64,000 nt of DNA from Andrena cerasifolii. Taxonomy: Eukaryota; Arthropoda; Insecta; Hymenoptera; Andrenidae. Each line of letters begins with the position of its first letter. Position 1 is the stretch's first letter. The position numbers were made by a program, and so were the translations under genes. Shown here one piece after another: positions 34,033 to 45,900 of the stretch. The notes below the pieces were generated by a model. The model was given only the letters and a program-made list of their open reading frames with translations, was not told the DNA's origin and ran no database searches. The stretch is from the NCBI RefSeq assembly GCF_050908995.1, contig NC_135132.1, positions 4,335,001 to 4,399,000 on the forward strand, given 5' to 3'.

Positions 34033-34828
34033 TTATTCTTCCCTCGCGTTGTCCCAGCGCCAGCATTTAAATTCGCTTTGGGAGGAAACATTGTGGATCG
34101 CCGATAACGGTCCGGTTGGACCCAGTCCGAAGTTCTCGCAAATCTCCTTGAAACGGAGCAAACCAGCTTCCCGCGTGTAGGATCCGGGAGCCCCCGGGCC
34201 TGTGGTTGACGCGCTAAGCCCGTTGTTACCAGGATTTGCCAGGATGAAGGATCTACCATAGGCGGGAATGCCTAGGATGAACTTTTCGCCTGGTGCACCG
34301 TGCTGGAGCCAGTATATGACCGCCGAATTCTGGAACACGAATGATTCCCCGTTGAAATCGTTGCACCAGGTGCCGCAACATGTCCAGACTACTCCAGACA
34401 CGTCATACGTACCATGTTGAGTGCAGCCTGGTCACCGGATTCGCGGGAGGAAGCGTATATCGGACCGTTGAAACCGGTGTTCGAGTTCCAGGAGCTGTTG
34501 AAGTCGTGCGCCTTGAGATTTATGAAGTCAACTTGTTGGGGCACTTCCCGGATGTTGTAGGATTTGGACACCGACGATTCTACCGCAGCAACGGCTACGC
34601 TGAGGATGTAGCCGTGCGGATCGAACGCCTGCTTCAGCTCCGTCAGGAAGGCCGCGTAGTTGTCCATGTCGAACGGTTGCCCGCCGCGCTGATTCGAGTA
34701 CTCCCAGTCGACGTCCAAGCCATCGAAGTTGCACTGCCTCAGGAAGTTTACAACGTTCTGGACGAACTGGGTACGGGTTCCGGGATCGCTGACGACCTGG
34801 GAGAATTTGGTGGATCCCTCGTTCCAAC
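34033..34828 (-). pseudogene. Truncated chitinase (GH18) fragment
   Basis: The minus strand encodes the middle of a family 18 chitinase barrel. An exon from about 34828 to 34413 contains FDGLDVDWEY, the GH18 catalytic DxxDxDxE signature. An 83 nt intron (34412-34330, GTACGT to TTCCAG) leads to an exon with AVIYWLQHGAPGEKFILGIP and YGRSF. The frame then ends in unfamiliar sequence at 34033. The N-terminal barrel, signal peptide and chitin-binding domain are missing. The usual Met-x-Tyr-Asp active-site motif reads LKAHDF, so the Met and Tyr are lost. Keeping an intron rules out a processed copy. It abuts the myosin fragment at about 34829, which removed its upstream part. Confidence 0.75.
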
Positions 34829-35420
34829 CTCAGACGACATGCTTCGTATCTTAGCAGCAGCAGCCATAATGCACTTAGGTAACGTTGATATAGGCACTGC
34901 TGAGGCACGAAATTTGAACAGCGAGACCGACACCGAAGCCAGTTACATCACTGCAAATATACATTTTTCGTACACGTATTTCTATCCAGAAGCTTCGAAG
35001 CGTCTACTTTGTACCTACTTTTCAAGTTGTCTGACAAGCATCTTCTGACCATCTGCGAACTGTTGAACATGGATGCAAATGCGATGCGAAAGTGGCTGTG
35101 TCACAGGAAAATCGTGTCGGTGATGGAAGTGTTCTTCAAGCCTATGAATGTGGGGCAGTTCGATCGGTGCCAGAGACGCGCTGGCGAAGCACATTTACGC
35201 GCAACTGTTCAACTGGGTCGTAGCTGGTATCAACACCTCGTTGCAGCCTCAGAACAAGCCGCGGTGCTTCATCGGCGTTCTCGATATCTACAGCTTCGAG
35301 ACGTTCGAGATCAACTTGTTCGAACAGTTCTGCATAAATTACGCAAACGAGAACCTTCAGCAGCAGTTCAATCAGCACGTGTTCATGCTCGAGCGGGAGG
35401 AGTACCTTAAGGAGGAGATC
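34829..35420 (+). pseudogene. Inverted partial copy of Myosin V exons 4-5
   Basis: This matches the myosin V gene at about 43705-44283 in inverted orientation. It covers the end of exon 4 (DDMLRIL...), the whole intron 4 and most of exon 5, up to EEYLKEEI. Both splice sites are destroyed: donor GTAAGT became GCAAAT, acceptor TTTCTAG became TTTCAAG. A 6 bp gain gives AAAA where the parent has AA. A one-base gain near 35158 shifts the frame. Switch II reads DIYSFE instead of DIYGFE. The presence of intron sequence shows DNA-level duplication. Confidence 0.85.
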
Positions 35421-36700
35421 GACTTTAAACGCAACCACGCCGCCACAATAAGTTCCTTAGAGGCGAACACGCAGAATAAAACTAAAATTTGGCGCGCAAT
35501 TTAGATGAAGACGAAGGGACAGTTTGCCAGTTTCCGTCGTGCCCTGACGTCTTCCGAGCTACATCGTCAGCCAGACGGATTACCATGACGGAACTCGCTG
35601 GTGGATCCCGCAACGTTCGTAGTTGCACCTAACCAGCAGGCTGTCGAAGAAATTATTACACGCCAGAGTAACGCCTCCACGATCGCGCTCGTTTTACACC
35701 GCTATCGCTAATTGTTATCCAAAAATTCGCTCGGGAAGTTTTACGGTATTTCACGGAGTATATTCCCCGATCCGATAGAAACGTTGGAAATTAAAAAGAA
35801 TGAGGGACCACGTTTGAATCAATCCTTGACTTTAGTAATAACATGATAAAGACGAGCTAGTGGATTCATGTTAATCTTGTGAAGTCAGATTTTTCAATAT
35901 AATCTTGGTAACGCGGCTCCTGCATAGACTCGTCAATCATCAATTATCTTTGAGTTGGATCGCATGAATAAGTCACCATCCTGTTAATTCCTTTTGAATT
36001 TAGATAGTTTTATCTTCCAGAAACATTTCCACTAAATGAGATTTCTAATGCTGAAATCGAACACGTCCTTCATTGTTAATGTAAAAAACGTCGTTCAACG
36101 ACCCCTGATACCTAGACGTACCGTTTTCAGGTGGAAAGGGAGCATCAATTCTTTCATTTTTGAAGGTTTGAAAGTGTTACGTTTTTCGCTTCCTTCAGAT
36201 TTTTATAGGAATTTCGTGCGGTTACTTAGAGTGAAAAAGAAGTATAAAATTGAACCCATGTTCTCGCAACGTTGAGAGTTAATGCGTTTAGCGGGACAAC
36301 GTTATACAATGGTTGGCTTTAAAGAGTGGGAACTTTACTTCAACTTGAGCAACTAACTTTGTTACGATTAACTGTTAATTGGCTTTTCTTAAGACCTTAA
36401 ACATTATCTCATATCGTGTAACGTTAAGATCAATCTGTCACGCTCCATTATCACATTATCAGCACGAATGATGGTCCGCTATCCCCAAAGAACCCACAAA
36501 AAATACATACTCCCAGTCACCCATGGAACGTATTTTTTTTAAATCGACTTCCTTAAGTGGACACGAATGGAAATTATGCCTCGCAAAATACAAGTTACTC
36601 GTGTAAAAAAAAACATAAAAAGTGATATCGATGACCCGCTCGATGCGTTATCTAACTCAGCAATAATGTTTGGCACCTCTAACTCTCCCTCTGTTTCTCC
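35421..36700. other. 3' flank of Myosin V and of the pseudogene
   Basis: The open frame of the myosin copy runs on into unrelated sequence to a stop at about 35504. Beyond that I see no gene or repeat. Signals for the myosin 3' end probably lie at its right edge. Confidence 0.5.
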
Positions 36701-36708
36701 TTGTTTCT

Positions 36709-36715
36709 TTAATAA
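36709..36715 (-). terminator. Candidate poly(A) signal of Myosin V
   Basis: On the minus strand, ATTAAA (in CTATTTATTAAAGAAAC) lies about 105 nt after the stop codon. It is the nearest good variant of AATAAA. Confidence 0.35.
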
Positions 36716-36820
36716 ATAGCCTAGGCGAATTTAACTAAATACGAATAACTACTCGTTAGACGATTACTCAACTATAAGTTACATGCGCAGCAGGGCCTCG
36801 AAATTTCTACTTTAATATGA

Positions 36821-36940
36821 TTACACCTTCTTGAGCATGGGCAAATGAAGTACTTCCGGTATATCGATATCTTCTAACCGAATGTTCGACGGATTGAATG
36901 GGACTCTTATCGGATACGAATACGTTAAATCCATCAGCAG
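36821..36940 (-). CDS. didum: Myosin V exon 20 (C-terminus and stop)
   Basis: LLMDLTYSYPIRVPFNPSNI to MLKKV and a TAA at 36823-36821. Acceptor TTCCTTTTCAG. Confidence 0.92.
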   Translation of the reverse strand: MLMDLTYSYPIRVPFNPSNIRLEDIDIPEVLHLPMLKKV

Positions 36941-39900
36941 CTGAAAAGGAAAATCCCAATTCAAACACGCTTGCATCGCTATAAACTACAAAACTATAAA
37001 CGGTACTTGAGCTTCCACTTACTTGTTCGTTGTTCTCGCCACGTTCATCCAACTTGGCCTGTATCTTCCTGAGAAACGTAACTGGCACGCGCATCTCAAA
37101 GTCATCAGCAGGCGTATACAAATTTAGAATTTTTACAATTTGATTCGCGTTTAATTTGTTGCACATCTTGCACACAGAGGTCACATCCTCGTCCGTTTTA
37201 CGGGCTTGCAAGAGCTGTGCCGCTTGTATGATCGGCTGGAGCACTTCCGTTGCTTGTTCTAATCGCCGATCCCTTCCCCATTGCTCCAAATGGCTCATAT
37301 TGTACCTGGAGAAGATGCCATTGGATTAACGCCAGGGAAATTAAACGAAACGAAGCCGACAAGAAATTTTCACGAACCTTATCTGCATGCCCTTTGCCCA
37401 GTGGCAGAACTCGTTCCTCAGAAGCAAGTTATTCAAAGCACTGGCGCACATGAAGTAGAAAAGCTGCTTGAACAGTTGCACAACGATTTCGGCATCGACA
37501 CCGTGGTGCTGAAGAGTTTTGTACACCGAGGTCAGCTCATCTAGCAGTTCATCGAGCTTCTGCTGCGTGGACTCTGGCTCCTCCTTCATAGAGGAGGACC
37601 CGGGTCGACCGGACTTGTTGGAATTCAAGCCTGATATGGCCTCGTGTTCGAGGAGAGCTGGCACCGCCAGAGCCTGAATCCTCTGCTTCAAGTTCTTCAT
37701 GATGTTGTTGAAGATCCAGAGCGCCACGTTGCTCAACACTATACGATACTCGCTCAAATCGAAAAGCCTCAAACACTGCTCGTTCTGTCTCGGTGTGTTC
37801 TTAATCTGGAAGGGCTCGTCCCCGGAGTACTGTTTTATACTGTGCAGCAACCTTAGGGTGTTGCTGAGCCAGAGCACGCTGAAGTCGAACTCCTTCCGTT
37901 TCTTCACCACGAGCTTCACAGCGTTCAGGTAGCCCGTCAGCAGCAACCTAACTTTCTCGACGTCGTTCATACAATCCGTGTGCCTTATGCACATGATCAG
38001 GATGTAGGCTGGCAAACCGGGTGGCAAGGTCACCGCAACTCTCGGTTTCAGCTCTGAAAAAGGTCCTATTCAATATTTCCTATTCAATAGTGTAGTGTCG
38101 ATAGATTTTACCGATAATTAGGTGACGTATTATTACGTCGATGTCTTCCTGCCTGAACTCGAACATGCCTTCGTAGTCTTTCTCCTGCTTCCGAATAGCT
38201 GGCATGTTACGTTCGTTGTCTCCAAAATAACCAGTGGAAGACATGCTCATAGACTCGTTCGCAGACTCTACAGTGTCTGGCACTACAAAAAAGGTATTCA
38301 ACGTTTACTTTATATTTCGTCATCACAGCAACTTCGAGATTTGTCATGAACGAAATGATCGCCGATTCGTGAGCTCGGGTGAGTTATGGTCTCTGCAAGG
38401 TGCGATGAAAATGATCGCTGGACCGCGCGCTCACCGGCACCCCTTGAAATATAAGGAAGATCCTTATGTTCCTTAGTACCGTCTCCCTCAGCTTTGAAAG
38501 CATTCAAATACCACAACCACTTTACTCGTTTTACAAGCGGGTCCAGGTGGCCAGAACATGTCTCTCAGTGTTATCTTTAACGACGTATACTCACAGCCCG
38601 CATCTGCAAGACGTTTCGCCAGGATCTTGCACTGCTTCTTCAATTTCCTGCATTCCTCAGCTACTTTGTCGTACTTCTTCTGCAATTCCTATTGTTCAAA
38701 CGATTTAATTAGTAAACCACCACTGACAAGTGTATGGAAGATTCTGTAAGACGGTTCGTGTGACGTTTACCAAGTTCTCGGACGTTATCCTGGTAATTTC
38801 GTGTTGCATGAAAGCCTCGGTTTGAGTCTGCGGCGATTTGCTCAGATTCACGGAGAGGAGCTTCTGCTGCTTCTCGATTTCCTCCTGCAACCTGTCGATC
38901 TCCGCCTGCCACTCGTCCCTCTCGTCGGACCATTCTTTCTGCTTCGTTTGAATCTCGTCCTCTAGATGTCTTTAAAAGGAAGGGCAGGAAGAATCGTTTA
39001 TCATCTCGGTCAGGGGAAACCAAAGTGTCGTGCTCAACTAATACTGAGGGCTAATTAAAGGGACAAAGTGGCGAATTTGATTTGTGTCCAGGTGTAAAGT
39101 TTTCTGCCGAATTGAGTATAAAGATCGTTGAATGGGGTCGACGATTATTCGCGGCAAAGTAACTTCTCAACTCACTCCCTTCAGGCCCTTCGCTTTGTCT
39201 TAAGTCTACTGAATAACCCTAGCGCATGCACAAACGACAAAACGCGATTAGACACGGTGCTCTACTTGCATGAAGAGAAAGAAACGTAACGCAAGCGTCG
39301 GTGATTCTCCACTTACCTGTTGATCATCTTCTGCGTCTCAAAGGCCTGCACCAACTCCCCGTCTTCGTTAATGATGTCCACGTCCCGGCTGTAACTCGAC
39401 CCTGAGCTCTTCATTCCCCGGGTTTTATCAACCAGCACGCTGTGCAGCTGGATGCATTCCTCTCTTTTTCTCGCGAGCTCCTTCTGAAGCGCATCGAATT
39501 GCCCTGGAATAGGAATTATTAATCGCACTAAAGCTTATCCGTTCCATGCCTGATGTATCGGGCAAACAGTCTCGTGATTAAAAGCAGAAGATAAAATGAA
39601 CCAATCATTGTCATCGCAATATTTTATGGTGCGAGACTTTGTGCAAAACACAAAGAATTTTCAAGATTCCTGTGGTACCTGCGCGTCCGGTTGGGTTTCG
39701 ACTGATTATTCTTATCGCATTCTGCCTTTTCGATCGTTGTCGGACATTGTAATACCACGAGTTACCGGGATTCGTGCAATCGAAACTCGTGCGGGATACA
39801 AATATAATGACCCCCATTTTGGCTGTGCCACTAGGGTGGCCCTAATTTATATGTATTGAAATTTTTTCTGTGTTTCTTTGCTCTCACCCCCTAAAACGAT

Positions 39901-42900
39901 ATCATTTTATAAAAAAAAATAGTCCCCGAAAAAGTTTATTACAATCGGACAACAGGAAAGGGTGCTGACAGCGCTTAAAGATTAGAATTCATCAATAGTT
40001 TGGTTTTAACGAATTTCTCAAAAATGGAAAGCGTTATCAAAATTTTGTCCAAATAATATTAAAAGAGCATTCAATTTTCTATAATTATTGTATATATAAT
40101 TTTGTCGTGCTTTGAACCATTTTTTAGATAATTGCGTTTGAATACAGAGAGGTCCGCACTACGCGGGTATAGACAATACATTACGAAGTGCGGACCTCTC
40201 TACATTCAAACGCTATTATGTAAAAAATGGTTGGAAGCACGGCAAAATTATATATACAACAAAACTTCGATAGGGCTTACCATTTTTTAGCAAATTCTTC
40301 AAATTCAAACCATTGATGAATTCTAAACTTTAAGGCCTGGTTGGCAAGCCTAACCCAGACCTAACCCAGACCTTTCCTGTTGTCCGATTGCAATAATCTT
40401 TTTCAGGGACTATATTTTCATGATACGGAACCATATTAGGGGGTGATAGCAAAAGAAATCACAGGTTGAAAATAAGGGCCACCCTACTGTACTACGAATC
40501 ATGGCACACCCTGTGCAAAGCAAGATAATTGTAACAACATCATTGTGATACGTTAAGCAACGTGCAGGGCGAAGGGTGCGAAAGCAAAAGTCTGCGAGCT
40601 ATGGATGTGCAGTGTATTTCGTCACATTGATCATCGGTATACGGGAGTACAGAAAATGAAAAATAAAATCAGCAGAAAATGTTTGCGTATCGGTAAAAAG
40701 TAAAGTAAAAGAGAAGCAGATTCAAATAAAGAGAAGTGTGTAAATTACAGTGCTCGGTGAAGTACATAGTGAACGAATTCCTTAACCAGGAAAAGTAACA
40801 AATTACCCATGATATTCTGTTGTGCACCTACAAAGCCTATAGAGGTCACGCTCTTCCTCAACGAATGCAGGTCTTTCATCAGCTGAGCCTTTTCGCTTTC
40901 GAGTTCTTGAAGCTGCAAAACGTTTCATAGGATCAATCGCCGAAAACATCAGCTTCACTTAAACAGCATACAAACTTACCCTGAACGTGTCTTGGGTCCT
41001 TGAATTATTTCCGGGGCCATCGCGCTCTAGACCCTCCACCATCCTGATCAATCGTCGCTTCTCCTTCTCGACGTCTTTCAGCTTCTGCTGAAGTTTCAGA
41101 ACCAGGCCAACATCCACGGGCGCGTGTACCGGTCCCTTCGTCTGCGAAAGCGATTTCTGAGATTGAACCTCGCCATCGAGGGGACTGTCTGATCTCTGTT
41201 GGTTCCAATCAATCGTTTCTACCACAGAATAAGGAGTCGAGGAGGAAGCTGTCGACCTTACCGGCCCGTAATCCAAATCCTTCGGAGTTAAGCAGAAAAT
41301 TTCCACCAATTACAGACAAGAAATCAACAAGAGTCACCGAAAATGATAGGACCAGAGACGCTCTTACGATACTCTGATCGTCCTGCGGAAGATCCGTGGA
41401 GACGATTTGTCCGCTGCCGTTGGAAGCATTGCTAGGAGAACGCGAGTGCACAGGAGCGTGCATCGCAAGTTTCTGTTCCATCATTTCGGCGCGTTGCTCC
41501 AGCTCGTGGTAGTCCTTCAGTAGCCTCTGATAGGCTCCGCGATCTTGGTCCTGATCCAGCAGGAGCAGATCCTTCTCTTGTTCCAACCGGTGCTTCAAGT
41601 TCTCCTCCGCACCGCGTTGGTTGTTCATCAATTTTTCATTAGCCACTGTAAGTTCCTTTCGCAATTTTTCCAGCTCTTCCTCAAGTCTCTTGTTCTCCTC
41701 CTCTTTTTCCTGCGTGCCTCTCTCCTTGTCCTACGGAAAATACGTTCAGGTTAGAATTAAACACCAGGGATCATCCACGGTACCGCGGTACCTGTAGAAT
41801 GTCCATCTTTTCGTCCCTCTCAATCTTCATCATGTTCAGCATCTTCCTCAACTCCTTCTCTTTTTCTAGCAAAGTCACGTGCAGCTTTTTATTCTCCGCC
41901 TGCACCGACTTCAATCCTTCGAGCTTGTGTTTCAACTCCAACATGTCGTTCTGAACGTTCTTCGAAGACTGATTCTCCTTCGCCTGAAAAACAAAGTTCC
42001 CTTTCAAGGTCAAATCAATACCCCGGTCTTAATTACAAACGAAATGAAACGTACAAGTTCAGTGATCTTTTGTTGCAACGTCATAATCTTTTTCTCCAGT
42101 CCCTTGTTCAGAGACTTGACGTGCTCGACGCTTCGCGCTTCAGCCTTCAGTCTCCTGAACACTTTCTTCGCAAGATATCTCCTGACGGCAGCCTGGAGGA
42201 TGACGATATCGCTCAGCTTCTGTTGGCACGCCTTTCGAACGAGGTATCCCCTGGCGAATCGTTGAATCACGGTAACAGCAGCGTGGTCCCTCATCAACTG
42301 ATACCTTTCACGGGCCATTTTTCCTCTGCTGTACTTCTGGATGCCGAAAATTGTCAGTTTCATCCGAAGGTATCGATGCCTCTTCAACCATCCCTTGACG
42401 CGAGCTTGGATCTTTGTCGCGGCTCTCTCCTCCCTCACAGTCTGAGCTTGCTGTCTGGCAATGTACCCCCTGCCGTGTCTCTGAAGGCCCAGCACGGCTC
42501 GTCGAATCTTTCTGTATCTGATACGGCATATCAGGCCGCGTGCTGTCTTCTGTATCACGATGCAAGCGTCGCGCTGTCGTTCCGCTCGGAGCTTCTCCAG
42601 GTAGGCCACTTGGCCTGCTCGAAAGAGGACCTTCGACTTGCCGAACTTGTATTTGTCCTCATCCTTGATGTACCTAAAGCGTTTGCGTCTCAATCTGTCT
42701 AGCCAAAGTTTCACGAGGATTATATTATCGATAGTAAAAGCAACCGACCTGCTCAAGATGCGTCGACAGGTCTCTTTAAGATCGTCGCGGCGTATGTCCG
42801 TGAATCTGCACAGGCACCTGTACCTGAGGAAGAAATCGCTGTAGGTTCTCTGACTGGGAAATCCAGCCGCGGATATTCTGATAGTCTCCAGGACGCCGCA

Positions 42901-45900
42901 AGCTCGCAATTGTTGCACCGCGCGCAGCGGGTTGTACACGAAAGCCTCCTTCGTATCGTTCGGCTTGATGCAGCGCACGTAATGCGGCGTAGTTGCGTTT
43001 AAAGTCGCCATCAGCATGTTCAAGGAATCTCGAAACTGCGATCCTACCTGCAGATATTGTTTAACGAGCAATGAATCCGTTGCCCAGTTTACGATTTCCA
43101 TTCGGAAACTCGGAATAACGAGGAGAATTACCGTCTTCCTGTTTTGCTTGGGCGTGCTTAATACTGGCTTCTGAGCGGACACTTTTCTTCTCACGTTCGA
43201 CGGTACCAGCAGCTTCGGATCCTCCTCGCTGAACAGCTTCTTCAGTAATTTATTCTGAAATAATAAACAGCGGTACAGATTCACTTTTCTAAAAGCAACG
43301 CGTACAAGTGAATCTACTTGCACGAACATTTCCGTTTCGCAGTACGTCGACCTGCTCTTCGATAACTGTGTTCCTGTTCTTTTCCAAAAAACCAGTGGTC
43401 TCGTACCGCACCAGATCGGCAAAGTGATGAATGAGAAAAGCGAAGGTGCCGAACCGAGGCCTCTCGAAGTGCTTCGACCTACCGCATTTCGCGTAAAGCT
43501 TCTCCGCCCAGGTGCTATCGGAGCCTTTTGGCATCTGCGCAAATAACAATCAGGTAACACTAGTTTCTCCATGAATCGAACGTAAGCGAGATGTACAAAA
43601 CTGACTCTGCATTCTTCGTCCAACAAGTCCAGAATACCCAGCTTCGTCTCAATGAGATCTATGCAGGGCTGGTTGTCGTAGAAATCTATAAACGCCCACT
43701 CGATCTCCTCCTTAAGGTACTCCTCCTGCTCGAGCTTGAACACGTGCTGATTGAACTGCTGCTGAAGCTTCTCGTTCGCGTAATTTATGCAGAACTGTTC
43801 GAACGAGTTGATCTCGAACGTCTCGAAGCCGTAGATGTCGAGAACGCCGATGAAGCACCGCGGCTTGTTCTGAGACTGCAACGAGTTGTTGATACCAGCT
43901 ACGACCCAGTTGAACAGTTGCGCGTAAATGTGCTTCGCCAGCGCGTCTCTGGCACCGATCGCCTGCTCCACGTTCATAGGCTTGAGGAACACTTCCCTCA
44001 TCGACACGATTTTCCTGTGACACAGCCACTTTCGCATCGCATTTGCATCCGTGTCCAATAGTTCGCAGATGGTCAGAAGATGCTTGTCGGACGACTAGAA
44101 AAATAGGTAGAAAATAGACGTTCCGAAGCTTCTGGATAGAAATACGTGTACGAAAAATGTATACTTACAGTGATGTAACTGGCTTCGGTGTCGGTCTCAC
44201 TGTTCAAATTCCGCGTCGCAGCATTGCTTATATTAACATTACCTAAGTGCATTATGGCCGCTAAGATACGAAGCATGTCGTCCTGCTGCTGGGAAGTGAA
44301 TCCAAGCATTGCGAGGGCGCTTATGGTTTCGTCGAAACACGCTAAATCTTCCACACCATCTATTACAGGATTGTTCCCTTGATTCAGGTAATGGAACATA
44401 TTCTGATGACCCAAATGCAAGTGGGGGAGGCGAATCGCGGCTGCGCACATTTGGTAAAATATGTGGTAATTCCTTTCCTCGTTTGCCTAGAGAATTACTC
44501 GTTTCAACATTCGTTTCGTACGATTACGTTGCATAACCCCAGCTCACCGGGAAACCTACCTGAAACACGACCCTAGACTTCTCCAGGAGGTAGGTCCTCA
44601 TACTGGCCCCCGTGATGTGATAGTGTTTATTGAACTGAATCTCAATAAACTTGCCGAATCTCGAGGAGTTGTCGTTCCTGGTTGTTTTAGCGTTGCCGAT
44701 TGCCTCCATGATCGGCAGAGAAGCGAGCACCTTCTTCTCCACCTGCGTCTCGGTCGTCGAGCCGCCAACGGTAGCGAAATACCGCATCGTGTATTTCGCG
44801 GAGACAGTTTTCCCGGCGCCCGACTCTCCGGAAACGATGATGGACTGATCGTGACCCTCCCTGTGCGCACATTAATTATACGTAACTGACACTGGTAAAT
44901 ACTTTGCTTTCTAAAAACTGAAAACTCCAACCTTTCCAATTTTGTGTAAGCCTCCTCGGCGACGGCGAATATGTGGGGCTCCAAGTCGCCCATCGCCTGG
45001 CCCCTGTACGCCCAGATCGTGTCATTTCCGTAGATCGGCAGCTGATTGTACGGATTGATCGTGACCAGTACTATGCCGCAGTAAGTGTAAATGCAGTGTC
45101 GTTGGAAACGGATCTGCAGATTGTAAAGTACAGCTGGCTCGTGGAGGAACGACAAAGACGTCAGATTGTTCTCCCCTATTAGTATGTCGGGGTTCCTCAG
45201 CGGTGGCAGATCGGCATCCGACTTCACGTCCAGAATTTTCGTTTGATTCGAATCGTCTGTGTGGACCTTTAAGCTGTTCTGATTTAGTTTGTAATCCTCT
45301 AGGAGCACAGCGCCTTCCCAAATCTTCTCTGGATGCGGCACCCATACCCTACCACCCTAGAGAACACACAGGTGCTTCAGCAATGTCGTTGCTATCCCTA
45401 TCCCAGCTGGGTGTACGCATAAAATCGCCACTCTAATTACAGTCCACGATGGCAGAATATATACGGATAAAAACTTTCTCAACGGTCATGCCGTCGCCTG
45501 TCATTACGTTCCCACGCACGAGGAACGATTTTCAAATACACGGACGAGCTTGCACCGGTTAATTACTCAGCCCTTAATTCTCCTTCCTTTGAGAAAATGA
45601 CCCCCTTTTGCTAAAATAAGGCCGACAATACGCAGCATATCGATTCTAAATGAGAATAGATTTTAAAAATAAATAACTTTCAGGAGTACCTGACGTTCTC
45701 ATATTTTTACATTATGCTTTCAATATTGCGATAATGGAAATATTCGCAGTCTTCTTGAAAAAAAAGAAAAATTTTTTCCTTCGAAATTCGATATTTCAAC
45801 TTGAAACGGTCGCTCGTTTTTACCAAAATGCAATATTAAAATTCGAAGAACGTCAGTTACTTCTGAAAGTTATTTATTTTTAAAATCTAGTGGAATTTTT

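Noticed and set aside
42070..42702. 210-codon plus-strand frame opposite Myosin V exon 9
   Set aside because: It is the antisense shadow of the IQ-motif exon; its translation has no recognisable domain.
43534..44094. Single continuous minus-strand frame 42010-44058 as one exon
   Set aside because: Between motor segments it encodes non-myosin sequence. Splitting it at GT-AG sites restores the conserved order (LLDEECR|MPKGSD, RNGN|NKLL, NRKT|VGSQF).
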